From the NCBI GenBank assembly GCA_029268515.1, contig JAQWNP010000016.1, forward strand, positions 124,001 through 188,000: DNA of 64,000 bases, read 5' to 3'. Both the position numbers and the translations under genes were made by a program. Under the pieces are notes generated by a model. It saw only the letters and a program-made list of their open reading frames with translations. It was not told where the DNA came from and did not search any database. The stretch's first letter is position 1. Every line of letters starts with the position of its first letter. Below are positions 38,118-46,127 of the stretch, one piece after another. This DNA comes from Phycisphaerales bacterium (GTDB lineage: Bacteria; Planctomycetota; Phycisphaerae; Phycisphaerales; SM1A02).

Positions 38118-39602
38118 CTATGGCCGCTTGATAACGCCGAGGTCTACAACAACACCGCTATGGCGATAGAAATCAACATTTAGTGTGTCTTCGTCAACAA
38201 AAGTAAACACGAGACAATTTGTTCGCGTGTTATCTGCATAATTCAAATCACCATGCCCCGGCCCTGCGAATTCTTTATTGTCGTGTTGCTGGACGTGCAG
38301 ATGAAAGTGATAAGGGGAGGTGTACCCAGCATCAAACATTTCCTGAGAAGCGACAAACATCTCATCATGACGGCGGTTACGTGGGGTGAACTCCAATATC
38401 TGAAATCGACCCTGAACATCGAGATTGATGACACCACCATACTCCGTTGTCGCATCCTGCTTATCTCGATCAGCGTAGTCGAACATATGGCCAACAAGCT
38501 CTGGCACAGACATTGCTTCGATCGCAATGTGCATCGCTGCCAAATCACCCCAATTCAGCTTCTCTGAGAATTCATTAAGACGCTGCGGAGAGTCGCCTCT
38601 AAAACCCTTGAATGTGCGGGAGTAGCCATAGTGTTTACGTTGATCCAATTGATTCGAAAGATCGCTGTATAGAGATGTTGTATCCTCAACCAGTAACTCA
38701 GGCCTATGCCGAGCAGCCGCAACAACAACTGGAAGCGTGCGCAACTCCAAATTGACGCGCTCTGATTGTGGCATCAGCTTCACCGCTCCAGATGCTTCTT
38801 TCCAGAAAAGAGAACGTGATGGATCTCTGAGCTTTCGCATCCACAGAATCTCTTCACGATTTCGTGGCAGAATGCCTAGATCTTGAGCACCCGATTGTAG
38901 ATCCAGCAACATTCCATCGTTGCTATCTTCGGGCAGAGGCTGAGCAACGAGTTCAACAAGCCGCTCCCGCTCTCCCAAACGATGGAGCAGTGTCCAAGAA
39001 CGTTCGCGCAGGCCTCTTTCCCGAGCAGTGTCAGACGATTTGAACATTTCAAAGACCACATCAATGACTTGATCTTCTCCGTGCAATCCTACGAGTGCGA
39101 GGTACTCAGGACGAGTTTCTTCATCGGGGCCCCAAACCTGCGCCTCACGTGACCAACTGCTCACCAACGCCGGACTCAAATCACGCCAACCATGTTCCTC
39201 AATAAGTTGACAAAGTATCTCAAGCCAGGTGATCGTCGTCATCCGAGGAAGCTGCAAACGAATCGTACGCTTGAGGCCTTCGAGATCATTTTGTTCAAGA
39301 CGATCAAAAGCAGCCCGCTTGGTATCAATTGCGAAACCACTTTTCCAGATCATTCGCCGGAGCACTTCGTGATAGGCCTCGTTATCAGGCGTCACATCAA
39401 GTTGAATCATCGCATCTTCATGATCGTAGGGTGACCGATCTGGCGATCGCAGCACGGTGACTGGATCATCAAACGTCTTGGGGCCACATCCTGCGATCAC
39501 CAGAATGACGAATCCAGCGGCCAGCCCTTGAAAGGAGCAAACCGACCAGCGTGAACGCCTCCATGCAGTAGTTCTCACCATGCCCGTAGTGTAGCGGTGC
39601 AA
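38118..39602 (-). CDS. Lipoprotein with JAMM-like C-terminal motif, unknown function
   Basis: Up to 494 residues (start ATG 39602 or ATG 39581). A basic N-terminus is followed by a hydrophobic stretch and lipobox VIAGC, so it should be lipid-anchored. The middle part is helical without recognisable domain. The last ~110 residues carry Glu387 in TTEYGGVI, then H434-x-H436 in YHFHLHVQQ and Asp452 in GPGHGDLNYADN, followed by strands VFTFVDEDTLNVDFY. This resembles the E...HxH...S/G-x-x-D layout of JAMM/Mov34 metalloproteases, though spacing to the Asp is longer than the classical ten. A zinc hydrolase role is inference. Confidence 0.55.
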   Translation of the reverse strand: MHRYTTGMVRTTAWRRSRWSVCSFQGLAAGFVILVIAGCGPKTFDDPVTVLRSPDRSPYDHEDAMIQLDVTPDNEAYHEVLRRMIWKSGFAIDTKRAAFDRLEQNDLEGLKRTIRLQLPRMTTITWLEILCQLIEEHGWRDLSPALVSSWSREAQVWGPDEETRPEYLALVGLHGEDQVIDVVFEMFKSSDTARERGLRERSWTLLHRLGERERLVELVAQPLPEDSNDGMLLDLQSGAQDLGILPRNREEILWMRKLRDPSRSLFWKEASGAVKLMPQSERVNLELRTLPVVVAAARHRPELLVEDTTSLYSDLSNQLDQRKHYGYSRTFKGFRGDSPQRLNEFSEKLNWGDLAAMHIAIEAMSVPELVGHMFDYADRDKQDATTEYGGVINLDVQGRFQILEFTPRNRRHDEMFVASQEMFDAGYTSPYHFHLHVQQHDNKEFAGPGHGDLNYADNTRTNCLVFTFVDEDTLNVDFYRHSGVVVDLGVIKRP

Positions 39603-39668
39603 ATTGAAAGTGGCCCTTTGTAATGGTGAGTACTATGATGCAGCCCCAAGTCCACGGAGATCCAAGCA

Positions 39669-39941
39669 ATGAATGCAACCTCACATGAAGAGTCGAGCGC
39701 CCAATCAGGCGGTGACCTGCGAGCCTCCGTTGAACATGTACTGGAATTGATCCGACCAGCAGTACAGGCCGATGGTGGCGACTTTGACTTGATTGATGTC
39801 CGACCTGAAGGCGTGGTGGAAATTCGCTTCAAAGCCGCCTGCGTCGACTGCCCAAGCCGTGCGAGCACCTTACATGGCGGCATCGAGAGAAATCTAAAAA
39901 ACCTTGTTCCAGGCGTAACCTCAGTGGTTGCAATTGATTAG
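39669..39941 (+). CDS. NFU-type Fe-S scaffold/carrier protein
   Basis: A 90-residue protein consisting almost entirely of a NifU C-terminal (NFU) domain: RPAVQADGGDFDLIDV, the cluster-binding C-x-x-C in AACVDCPSRA, and the closing GVTSVVAI. NFU proteins hold or deliver 4Fe-4S clusters. The extra A-type domain of NfuA is absent. GGAGA about ten bases before ATG 39669 supports the start. It lies divergently from the JAMM-like lipoprotein and 136 bases before csrA. The cysteine desulfurase-like gene at 7977 could be part of the same pathway, but the two are far apart. Confidence 0.9.
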   Translation: MNATSHEESSAQSGGDLRASVEHVLELIRPAVQADGGDFDLIDVRPEGVVEIRFKAACVDCPSRASTLHGGIERNLKNLVPGVTSVVAID

Positions 39942-40077
39942 AATCGTTTTTTATCTCTAAAATTTACTGTGAACCGGCTCTTTGCCCCTTTGGATAACGC
40001 CTGTGGTGATGTACCCTATGCGTTGGTGGACTAGTGCACGAGGGCGCTAGGCAATTCATGGGCAGGAGGTCCGGCAC

Positions 40078-40299
40078 ATGCTCGTTATTACGCGACGCGA
40101 AGGGGAAGAGGTGGTGATTGGAGATCCTTCAAGCCCAGTTGGGGTTGTACGGATCGTTTCAATCAAAGGTGATCGAATTAGGCTGGCCTTCGATTTTCCC
40201 CGCGAAATAGAGGTACATCGGCGCGAAGTCGCTGATCAGATTTTGGCTGATAAACCCCACGTTGTCGGTTCAATTCGCCCTGCTTCCGGCGGTAGCTAA
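40078..40299 (+). CDS. csrA: Carbon storage regulator
   Basis: Small RNA-binding translational regulator, 73 residues. The sequence MLVITRREGEEVVIGD, then VRIVSIKGDRIRLAFDFPREIEVHRREV is CsrA/RsmA throughout, including the Arg in the C-terminal EVHRREV that contacts GGA motifs in target mRNAs. A strong Shine-Dalgarno AGGAGGT (40064-40070) lies seven bases before ATG 40078; it contains GGA, so self-regulation is possible. A terminator follows at 40417-40449. No FliW gene, the usual antagonist, is present in the window. Confidence 0.96.
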   Translation: MLVITRREGEEVVIGDPSSPVGVVRIVSIKGDRIRLAFDFPREIEVHRREVADQILADKPHVVGSIRPASGGS

Positions 40300-40416
40300 G
40301 TACCAACGCCCGATACTTCCATCCAAGATAATCGAACAAAAACGCTTCTCATGTAGGACACTACAAGTAAGTAGTGGTAGATGATTCCTGCGTTGAAGAT
40401 ATCTGCTGATGCAAAA

Positions 40417-40449
40417 AGCAGCCCCGCCGTCGCGGGGCTGCTGAATTTT
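40417..40449 (+). terminator. Rho-independent terminator after csrA
   Basis: An 11-bp perfect stem, AGCAGCCCCGC at 40417-40427 and GCGGGGCTGCT at 40432-40442, with a 4-base loop, followed by GAATTTTT. Five As precede the stem, so it could also act on the opposite strand. Confidence 0.9.
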
Positions 40450-40532
40450 TGTGATTCCATGACCATATTTATCGGCTGTTGCGCATTTTCCACCATTTAG
40501 GGAGCATAAATGACCTTTTCAGTGGCAAAGTG

Positions 40533-40561
40533 TTGCGAAGTGGGTCATAGTGGGTTAAGAT
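40533..40561 (+). promoter_or_regulatory. Candidate mraZ promoter with MraZ-type TGGG boxes in the spacer
   Basis: TGGG occurs at 40541-40544 and 40551-40554, and a weaker TGTT at 40531-40534, all at exactly 10-bp spacing. MraZ of E. coli binds TGGGN repeats separated by 5 bases (10-bp period) in its own promoter. A candidate sigma-70 pair, TTGCGA at 40533-40538 and TAAGAT at 40556-40561 with a 17-base spacer, places the boxes between -35 and -10. The mraZ start is 38 bases further on. The layout implies autorepression. Confidence 0.55.
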
Positions 40562-40598
40562 CCCAAACATTGAATGACAGTCACGAGAGGTCCAATGC

Positions 40599-41078
40599 GT
40601 GCTCTTTACAGGACAGTACGAACACAATCTCGATGCCAAGCATCGCTTGGCGATTCCGTCGGATATTCGTGCCGCGTTGGATCCAGCTCGCCACGGGACG
40701 GGGTTCTATTTAGCACCTGGTCCCAACGATGTTCCCTGGCTCTGGCCCCAACGTGTTTTCGAAGCAATGTCGGGCGCGCTCGAGCAATCCCTCCTACCAA
40801 CCGAAGAACAAATGCTCTACGAGCAGCTGCTCTTCTCCCAAGCGACCCATCTAGAAATCGACTCAACCAATCGAATACGCCTTCCGCAACGATTGGTGGA
40901 TCACTTCAAACTTGGCCCCTCCATCATGATCCTGGGGGTCAAAGACCATCTGGAATTACACAACCCTGCAAATTGGCAACAGCAGCTCGACAAGCAGCTC
41001 GGTCAACAGAGAAGCATCATGCTTCGCGCCCGAGAAGCACTCCGTCAGCAGCAGCCTGGTTCTGAAACAGGCTCTTGA
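40599..41078 (+). CDS. mraZ: Transcriptional regulator MraZ
   Basis: 159 residues with the two AbrB-like halves of MraZ: LFTGQYEHNLDAKHRLAIPSDIR with the D-x-K-x-R motif, and THLEIDSTNRIRLPQRLVDH with D-x-x-x-R. MraZ forms a ring that binds TGGG repeats and normally controls the division and cell-wall cluster. The start is GTG 40599 with GAGAGG nine bases upstream. Unlike most bacteria, rsmH, ftsI and mur genes do not follow; instead there are about 270 non-coding bases and a convergent glycosyltransferase. This fits planctomycetes, in which the division cluster is broken up, but leaves the regulator's targets unknown. Confidence 0.93.
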   Translation: MLFTGQYEHNLDAKHRLAIPSDIRAALDPARHGTGFYLAPGPNDVPWLWPQRVFEAMSGALEQSLLPTEEQMLYEQLLFSQATHLEIDSTNRIRLPQRLVDHFKLGPSIMILGVKDHLELHNPANWQQQLDKQLGQQRSIMLRAREALRQQQPGSETGS

Positions 41079-41109
41079 GCCCCAAACGGTTCAAGATCCA
41101 TTCCGTGCA

Positions 41110-41367
41110 AGATAAGCTCCGTTCGCACCCACCACCCGAACGGGGCGCGGGATAAAGCGGGCAAGGACGCCCGACAGCATACACCGGCCATGGATGGCCG
41201 GTGCTCCCGTTTCGCTTTCACGATGCTTGGTCTTTTGATCAAGCCCTGCACCGTGTCTCCGTGAGAAGGCCTCTCTGAGGCCTACTCGCGGGACAAGGGA
41301 AAGTTAAGAGAAGAACTCCTTCCCTTTCGCTCGTGACGTGCCCACCACATGTCACGAGCCTTTCTTT
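41110..41367 (+). ncRNA. Densely structured RNA candidate downstream of mraZ, ending in a terminator-like hairpin
   Basis: Six good helices lie in about 250 bases: 41119-41125/41137-41143 (CCGTTCG with CGAACGG); CGGGC/GCCCG around 41158-41173; a perfect 9-bp stem 41182-41190/41195-41203; a 7+7-bp stem with one 1x1 mismatch, 41259-41291; an 11-bp stem with a 2-base bulge, 41295-41326; and a 9-bp stem 41329-41337/41351-41359 followed by CTTTCTTT. No RNase P, tmRNA, SRP or riboswitch core was recognised. It could be an independent RNA or a long 3' region of the mraZ mRNA. The last hairpin contains the stop codon of the convergent glycosyltransferase. Confidence 0.45.
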
Positions 41368-42476
41368 ACCCGCATCAATGCATCAACTGCATCCGCAATT
41401 GACTGTTCGAAAACAGATGGGGAGAAGCGTTGCGCATTGGCAACGCAAGCCTTGCTATCACGTTGATCTGCGGCAGCAGCTTTGACCGCTCCAGCAATAC
41501 CATGGGCGGTGACATCATTGAATAGCCACCCCGTTTCGGGCGTCACGATTTCCAATGCCCCACCTTCACCAAACGCGAGCACTGGGCATCCAGATGCCTG
41601 TGCTTCGACGGCGATAATTCCAAAGTCCTCCAACTGTGGGAATATGAGTCCTCTGGCTTGGCGATAGAGCTGGCGAAGGTGCTCGTCCGTGACGCGTCCT
41701 AGAAACTCAACATGCTCAGGAGCATGCCGTCGTAGCTCTTCGAACTGCGAACCACTACCAGCCACCTTGAGCGCAAAGCCACCGCGCCGAGCTGCGTCAA
41801 TAACTAAGTCAGTGCGCTTATACGGCTCCAGTGCCGCCACGACTAACCACCAAGGCTGACGCTCAATGTTCTCGTCGGGCGTAAAGTAACCAACACGAAC
41901 TGGAGGGTAACACACCTGTGCCTTTCGGCCGTAGCACCGTTCAATCCGATGAGCCGTATGTTGTGAGTTTGCAAGAAACTTTGTGACGCTTGCTGAAGTT
42001 TTTTTATCCCAACTCCGAAGACGTGGACCAGTAAAGCTCAGCCCCAAAGAACGCAAACGCCCCCCCTGCCCTTGAGCATAATCATGGGTCTGTTCCCACA
42101 AATACCGCGCCGGCGAGTGACAATAGCACAGGTGGGCGGCTCCAGATGGAACTGGAATGGACTTAATGAACGCCGAAGAAGTTGAAATGATGAGATCGCA
42201 CGGCGCCACCTTCATTTGGGTGACCGCCCTTGGCATCAGTGGCAAATACCAACGGCGACAGCGGCCAGCAGCGCCTGGCAACCTTTGCAGAGATGATGTG
42301 ATCACCTCACATGCATCGATTGCATCGGTCAATGGCTGTCCATTTGAGACCATTGTGTAGAGCTTTGTTGGCCCTGTCATTTGTGCAAGTTGATCGAGAA
42401 CCCACTCACCACCACGTAAGCCCACCAACCAATCATGGGCAAGAACGATCTCAAATTGGTCAGAAAGACGTATCAT
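41352..42476 (-). CDS. GT4-family glycosyltransferase
   Basis: Retaining, NDP-sugar-dependent glycosyltransferase with GT-B fold, 374 residues from ATG 42476 (frame open to 42599). The N-terminal acceptor domain starts FEIVLAHDWLVGLRGGEWVL, typical of GT4 proteins. The donor domain has LVVAALEPYKRTDLVIDA, VKVAGSG-like FALKVAGSGSQ, and the E-x7-E signature EDFGIIAVEAQASG. The CHSPARYLWE stretch is frequent in planctomycete and cyanobacterial mannosyl/glucosyltransferases. It transfers a hexose onto a surface glycan or lipid; the acceptor is unknown. Start is only 6 bases from that of the divergent amidohydrolase. Confidence 0.88.
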   Translation of the reverse strand: MIRLSDQFEIVLAHDWLVGLRGGEWVLDQLAQMTGPTKLYTMVSNGQPLTDAIDACEVITSSLQRLPGAAGRCRRWYLPLMPRAVTQMKVAPCDLIISTSSAFIKSIPVPSGAAHLCYCHSPARYLWEQTHDYAQGQGGRLRSLGLSFTGPRLRSWDKKTSASVTKFLANSQHTAHRIERCYGRKAQVCYPPVRVGYFTPDENIERQPWWLVVAALEPYKRTDLVIDAARRGGFALKVAGSGSQFEELRRHAPEHVEFLGRVTDEHLRQLYRQARGLIFPQLEDFGIIAVEAQASGCPVLAFGEGGALEIVTPETGWLFNDVTAHGIAGAVKAAAADQRDSKACVANAQRFSPSVFEQSIADAVDALMRVKKGS

Positions 42477-42482
42477 CAGCGA

Positions 42483-43592
42483 ATGTCCCACACAGTATCC
42501 CCCCATCCCACGACTTCCAACCGACTTGACCTTGACTATCATGCCCAGGCTGCTTCTTTCCAGAAGCTGCCTTACCCCATCATCGACGTTCACACCCACC
42601 TCTCTGGAGCATCGGCATGCCTTCTATACAAGGAGATTGCCCGCCTCTACGGCATTGGAATGACCTTTTCCATGACCGATCTGGATGAGATTGAGGTGGT
42701 CCGCTCAGTGTTAGGTGAGAAGGTAGCGTTTATCGCCGTCCCCAACTTCCGAGATCCAGATCATCGTTGGCATTTTGGAGAGGGATATCTCCGACGAATT
42801 GAAGCCTATCACCAGAAAGGTGTCCGCATTGCTAAATTCTGGGCGGCCCCCGGGGCGCGTGAATACGGGAAGTCAATCGGTGATCCAGATTTTATGAATC
42901 TTGATGCCCCCGCTCGCATCGCTGCAATGGAACTAGCCACGAGTCTGGACATGATTCTCATGGCTCATGTAGCTGATCCTGACACCTGGTTTCAAACGCG
43001 ATACAAAGATGCATCGCAATTCGGTACGAAGCTTGATCAGTACAGACCCTTGCGTCATGTTTTAGATAGGTTTACACAACCGTGGATTATCGCTCACCTG
43101 GGTGGCTGGCCAGAAGATCTAGAATTCTTGACGGAATTACTAGAACAACACCCCAATTGTCATTTGGATACAAGTGCGACAAAATGGATGGTGCGAGAAA
43201 TCAGTAAGCATGAACCGAGTCACTTTCGTGATTTCATCACACACTTCCAAGGACGCATTCTCTTTGGTTCGGATATTCTCACATCCGACCAACATCTTCA
43301 GCCTCCTGAAGAGGACGCGACTGCTTACAGCCTAAAAGCAAACAACAAGCAGGATGCAATTGATCTCTATGCAAGTCGCTATTGGGCCTTAAGAACGCTC
43401 TTCGAAAGCGATCTTAAAATTCCTTCACCAATTGCTGATCCTGATCTCGCGCTCATCGACCCCGAGGGCTCGTCACCGTTGGATGGCCCCACACTCTGCG
43501 GAATGGCCCTCCCTGATCACTTACTCAAAAGTGTTTATCACGACGCGGCAACAGCACTACTACTGGGCAAAGGCGCTTGCTCAAACGACTGA
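42483..43592 (+). CDS. Amidohydrolase-2 family metal-dependent hydrolase
   Basis: TIM-barrel hydrolase related to PF04909 (amidohydrolase_2, including decarboxylases of the ACMSD type), 369 residues from ATG 42483; an in-frame ATG at 42435 is an alternative. The metal site starts with IIDVHTHLSG near the N-terminus; further ligands are suggested by ILMAHVADPD, WIIAHLGGW and ILFGSDIL. No specific substrate can be assigned. It runs divergently from one glycosyltransferase gene and its 3' end overlaps the next, convergent one by 55 bases. Confidence 0.8.
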   Translation: MSHTVSPHPTTSNRLDLDYHAQAASFQKLPYPIIDVHTHLSGASACLLYKEIARLYGIGMTFSMTDLDEIEVVRSVLGEKVAFIAVPNFRDPDHRWHFGEGYLRRIEAYHQKGVRIAKFWAAPGAREYGKSIGDPDFMNLDAPARIAAMELATSLDMILMAHVADPDTWFQTRYKDASQFGTKLDQYRPLRHVLDRFTQPWIIAHLGGWPEDLEFLTELLEQHPNCHLDTSATKWMVREISKHEPSHFRDFITHFQGRILFGSDILTSDQHLQPPEEDATAYSLKANNKQDAIDLYASRYWALRTLFESDLKIPSPIADPDLALIDPEGSSPLDGPTLCGMALPDHLLKSVYHDAATALLLGKGACSND

Positions 43593-44743
43593 TAGACTTC
43601 ATGCACACGCTCAACGAAACGTTGGGGTGCACACAAACCTTTAGCTCGGTTTCTCGCCGCTTGGCCGATCGAGGCGGCCAAAGATGGATCTTCAACCAGC
43701 TTCAATAAGTGGCGACAAATACAGTTGATGTCTGGATTTTTGTTAGTGAGGCCTGAACTTCCGTCCCGCACTAATAAATCAGCTGCTGGTGTTGCATCAG
43801 TAATCACGGGCAGCCCAGCAACCATCGACCATAACAGTGGCATCACCCCTGGCTGGCCAAGATCTGGCTGACTGGCTCCACTCAGAGATAACTGCGTGAG
43901 TGATGGGTGGTACGTCACGTCACAACAAGGCAGGCCAAGCATGAGCGCGCCGTCTAAACCACTGAGAATATTCCACGGCTCAGCAAGTCCTTCCTCAAAC
44001 ACAACAACATCACGAACGCCTGGCATCGATCGCTCTGACCATTGCCTGGCAGACGTACTATTCTTTGCGCCGGGATGTACAAGTAGGCCAACCTTGTGCC
44101 CTGAGTAGGCAACCCGCCCGACTGCAGAGACTGCTCTTTGTGCATCACCACTACGCAGCGGTTCAGCCATAAGACCGACAAGAAATGTGTCATCATCAAT
44201 ACCCCACTTAGCGCGGAGTTCAGCTCGATTGGACGTATCGATCAAATGTGGGTCAATCGAAGGTGGCACGACCTTCATATCACATGACGATAATCCCAGT
44301 GCAGCGTATTCTTGTTGAATGGACGCAGACATCACCATCATTCGCACACCGCCATCTGCAACCTGCGTCAGCCACCGAATTGTGGGAACACTGCGGACCG
44401 GGCCAATACTGGCCGTGAAGGCAACCGCCCGCAAGCCATCACAAGCAGCGCGTCCCATCACTGCAGATGCAATCGTCCAAGCATGAATGATGTCAACGCG
44501 TCCCGCAGCATAGAGCCACTGCCGAAGCGATCGCTCTGCTAATCGCACACCACGTGGGGCACAAATAGACCCTACTGGTCGCAGGCCACATCGCTCAGCC
44601 AGTCTGACATGCGTTTGATTGCCAAGAATGAGAACACGATGATTTGCACTCTGATCGCGGTCAATAAGATCTGCAATCATGCGGAGTGTGAAGGCACCCC
44701 CCCCGGGTGAGGATGGATCGACTAGATGCAATACTGAAAGCAC
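43538..44743 (-). CDS. GT4-like glycosyltransferase
   Basis: 401 residues with the GT-B layout: an N-terminal domain beginning SVLHLVDPSSPGGGAFTLRMIADL and HAWTIASAVMGRAACDGLR, then a donor domain with FLVGLMAEPLRSGDAQRAV and VAGLPVITDATPAADLLVRD. The E-x7-E pair of GT4 is not clean here, which puts it among the more diverged members. It is the last gene of a minus-strand run DUF2752, two lipoproteins, this gene, and starts 14 bases after the preceding stop. The C-terminus overlaps the convergent amidohydrolase gene by 55 bases. Confidence 0.78.
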   Translation of the reverse strand: MLSVLHLVDPSSPGGGAFTLRMIADLIDRDQSANHRVLILGNQTHVRLAERCGLRPVGSICAPRGVRLAERSLRQWLYAAGRVDIIHAWTIASAVMGRAACDGLRAVAFTASIGPVRSVPTIRWLTQVADGGVRMMVMSASIQQEYAALGLSSCDMKVVPPSIDPHLIDTSNRAELRAKWGIDDDTFLVGLMAEPLRSGDAQRAVSAVGRVAYSGHKVGLLVHPGAKNSTSARQWSERSMPGVRDVVVFEEGLAEPWNILSGLDGALMLGLPCCDVTYHPSLTQLSLSGASQPDLGQPGVMPLLWSMVAGLPVITDATPAADLLVRDGSSGLTNKNPDINCICRHLLKLVEDPSLAASIGQAARNRAKGLCAPQRFVERVHEVYQSFEQAPLPSSSAVAAS

Positions 44744-44757
44744 GCGCTATCTCACCT

Positions 44758-45420
44758 TTATCTTGCTTGGAGCCTGTCACCCAAAATCCGTGGTTCGTAT
44801 TCATAAAAGAGCCGTGCCACCGCATCGCCGGATTCAATAGCGAGCTGCTCTTTAATCTGGGAACGCCCCGAAAGAGATCGAAAGAGCTCAATATCAACGG
44901 TGGGTAGTTCTACTAACAACTGATGAATCATCTGACCACTTTCAGGATCAGGAAAAACAATCCTGCTATCTTCGATATCTAAAACCTTAATATTAAGCAC
45001 TGCCGTCGGCTTACTAGAATACCCACCCGCAGTGAGATCAAATCGTATAACTTCGATATACACAAGCTGATCAGCACCAACTGCTTCAGCAATATCTTGA
45101 TTAGAAACCACATTGTCTGAGCGATCGTTTTGCTTCACAAATGCGATCGCATCGGCTGGCCGATACACGGTCTCAACCAGTTCCATATCAAGCAACATCT
45201 CACTGGTTTGATCAGCCAACGTACGAACTAATCGCGACGGACTGACACGCCCGAGACGATCGTCAACAAATACCACGGTCGGCTTATCTTCAATGATATG
45301 AACCGCTGCAATTTTTGGTTCAGGACCAATTGCATATGCGACCGGCGCTACAACATTACAGCCCATGGACACGGCGGCGAGCAATGGCAGTGCCACCCAA
45401 AAATAAACCGTGCCGCTCAT
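44758..45420 (-). CDS. Lipoprotein of unknown function, paralogue of the adjacent gene
   Basis: 220 residues with signal peptide and lipobox VSMGC near residue 20. The mature part contains a strand-helix unit VVFVDDRLGRVSPSRLVRTLADQTSEMLL and a block DIAEAVGADQLVYIEVIRFDL. Matching blocks in the next gene upstream are VAVLVDADYSILFEHPRLMEVVADHISARL and EVADDLGVNRLVHIDLYEFRL, so the two are tandem paralogues. No known family is claimed. The start overlaps the preceding gene by 4 bases. Confidence 0.65.
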   Translation of the reverse strand: MSGTVYFWVALPLLAAVSMGCNVVAPVAYAIGPEPKIAAVHIIEDKPTVVFVDDRLGRVSPSRLVRTLADQTSEMLLDMELVETVYRPADAIAFVKQNDRSDNVVSNQDIAEAVGADQLVYIEVIRFDLTAGGYSSKPTAVLNIKVLDIEDSRIVFPDPESGQMIHQLLVELPTVDIELFRSLSGRSQIKEQLAIESGDAVARLFYEYEPRILGDRLQAR

Positions 45421-46127
45421 TTTGATTGCCCCTGACTTGTCGTATCAGGCTTATATTTATCTGGATACTTCGGTTCAGTGTGGGTGTAAAACAACCAGGT
45501 TGATTCCTTTACGAAGCGTGACAACAAGCCAGTCTCAACGGCATTCTGAGAGGCACCGTCACGTGTCACGCCGCGCACGTCTGGAAACTCGGCCACCACA
45601 TTAAAAGTCTCTGCATATTGATCTGAATCATAACTTTCGCGTTCGGCCAAGCCGATTGTGGCCGCTGCCACACCCTCCCAAAGCCACTGATTTCCTGGCG
45701 GATTGAGGCGAAACTCGTAAAGGTCAATATGAACAAGACGATTGACCCCCAAATCATCGGCCACCTCACTCAAAGGCATCGCATTCCATTGTGGCGTCTG
45801 ATACTGCCACGTACGAACCATCTGTGGATTGAGCACCCGAATACCCTCAACCTCTTTCGCCAAGCGAGCTGAAATATGATCCGCAACAACCTCCATTAAG
45901 CGAGGGTGCTCGAAGAGAATTGAGTAGTCTGCATCAACGAGTACTGCAACCGTATGATTCTCAAGGCCGGAATACTCAGGATGCACCTCAATGAGTTTTT
46001 GATACTCATAGTTCTGCGCCATAGCACCAGCCAACTTAATGACACCACAACCACTGAGGCCAATGTTTGCAAAGCCAAGAAGGCAGATTCCAATACCTAC
46101 GTAAAGTCTCTGAATTGTCTTGCTCAT
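45417..46127 (-). CDS. Lipoprotein of unknown function, paralogue of the following gene
   Basis: 236 residues; hydrophobic signal ending in lipobox LSGC, then a mature domain with the same order of strands and helices as the gene behind it. A hydrophilic Lys/Asp/Thr-rich tail closes the protein. Such pairs may assemble together at the outer membrane, but nothing in the sequence states the function. The start overlaps the stop of the DUF2752 gene by 4 bases, and the stop overlaps the next start by 4 bases, so DUF2752 and both lipoproteins form one translationally coupled unit. Confidence 0.65.
   Translation of the reverse strand: MSKTIQRLYVGIGICLLGFANIGLSGCGVIKLAGAMAQNYEYQKLIEVHPEYSGLENHTVAVLVDADYSILFEHPRLMEVVADHISARLAKEVEGIRVLNPQMVRTWQYQTPQWNAMPLSEVADDLGVNRLVHIDLYEFRLNPPGNQWLWEGVAAATIGLAERESYDSDQYAETFNVVAEFPDVRGVTRDGASQNAVETGLLSRFVKESTWLFYTHTEPKYPDKYKPDTTSQGQSK

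Noticed and set aside
41110-41367. RNase P RNA as explanation of the structured region
   Set aside because: The conserved GAGGAAAGTC and ACAG-type core elements are absent; only AGGGAAAGTT is found near the wrong end.
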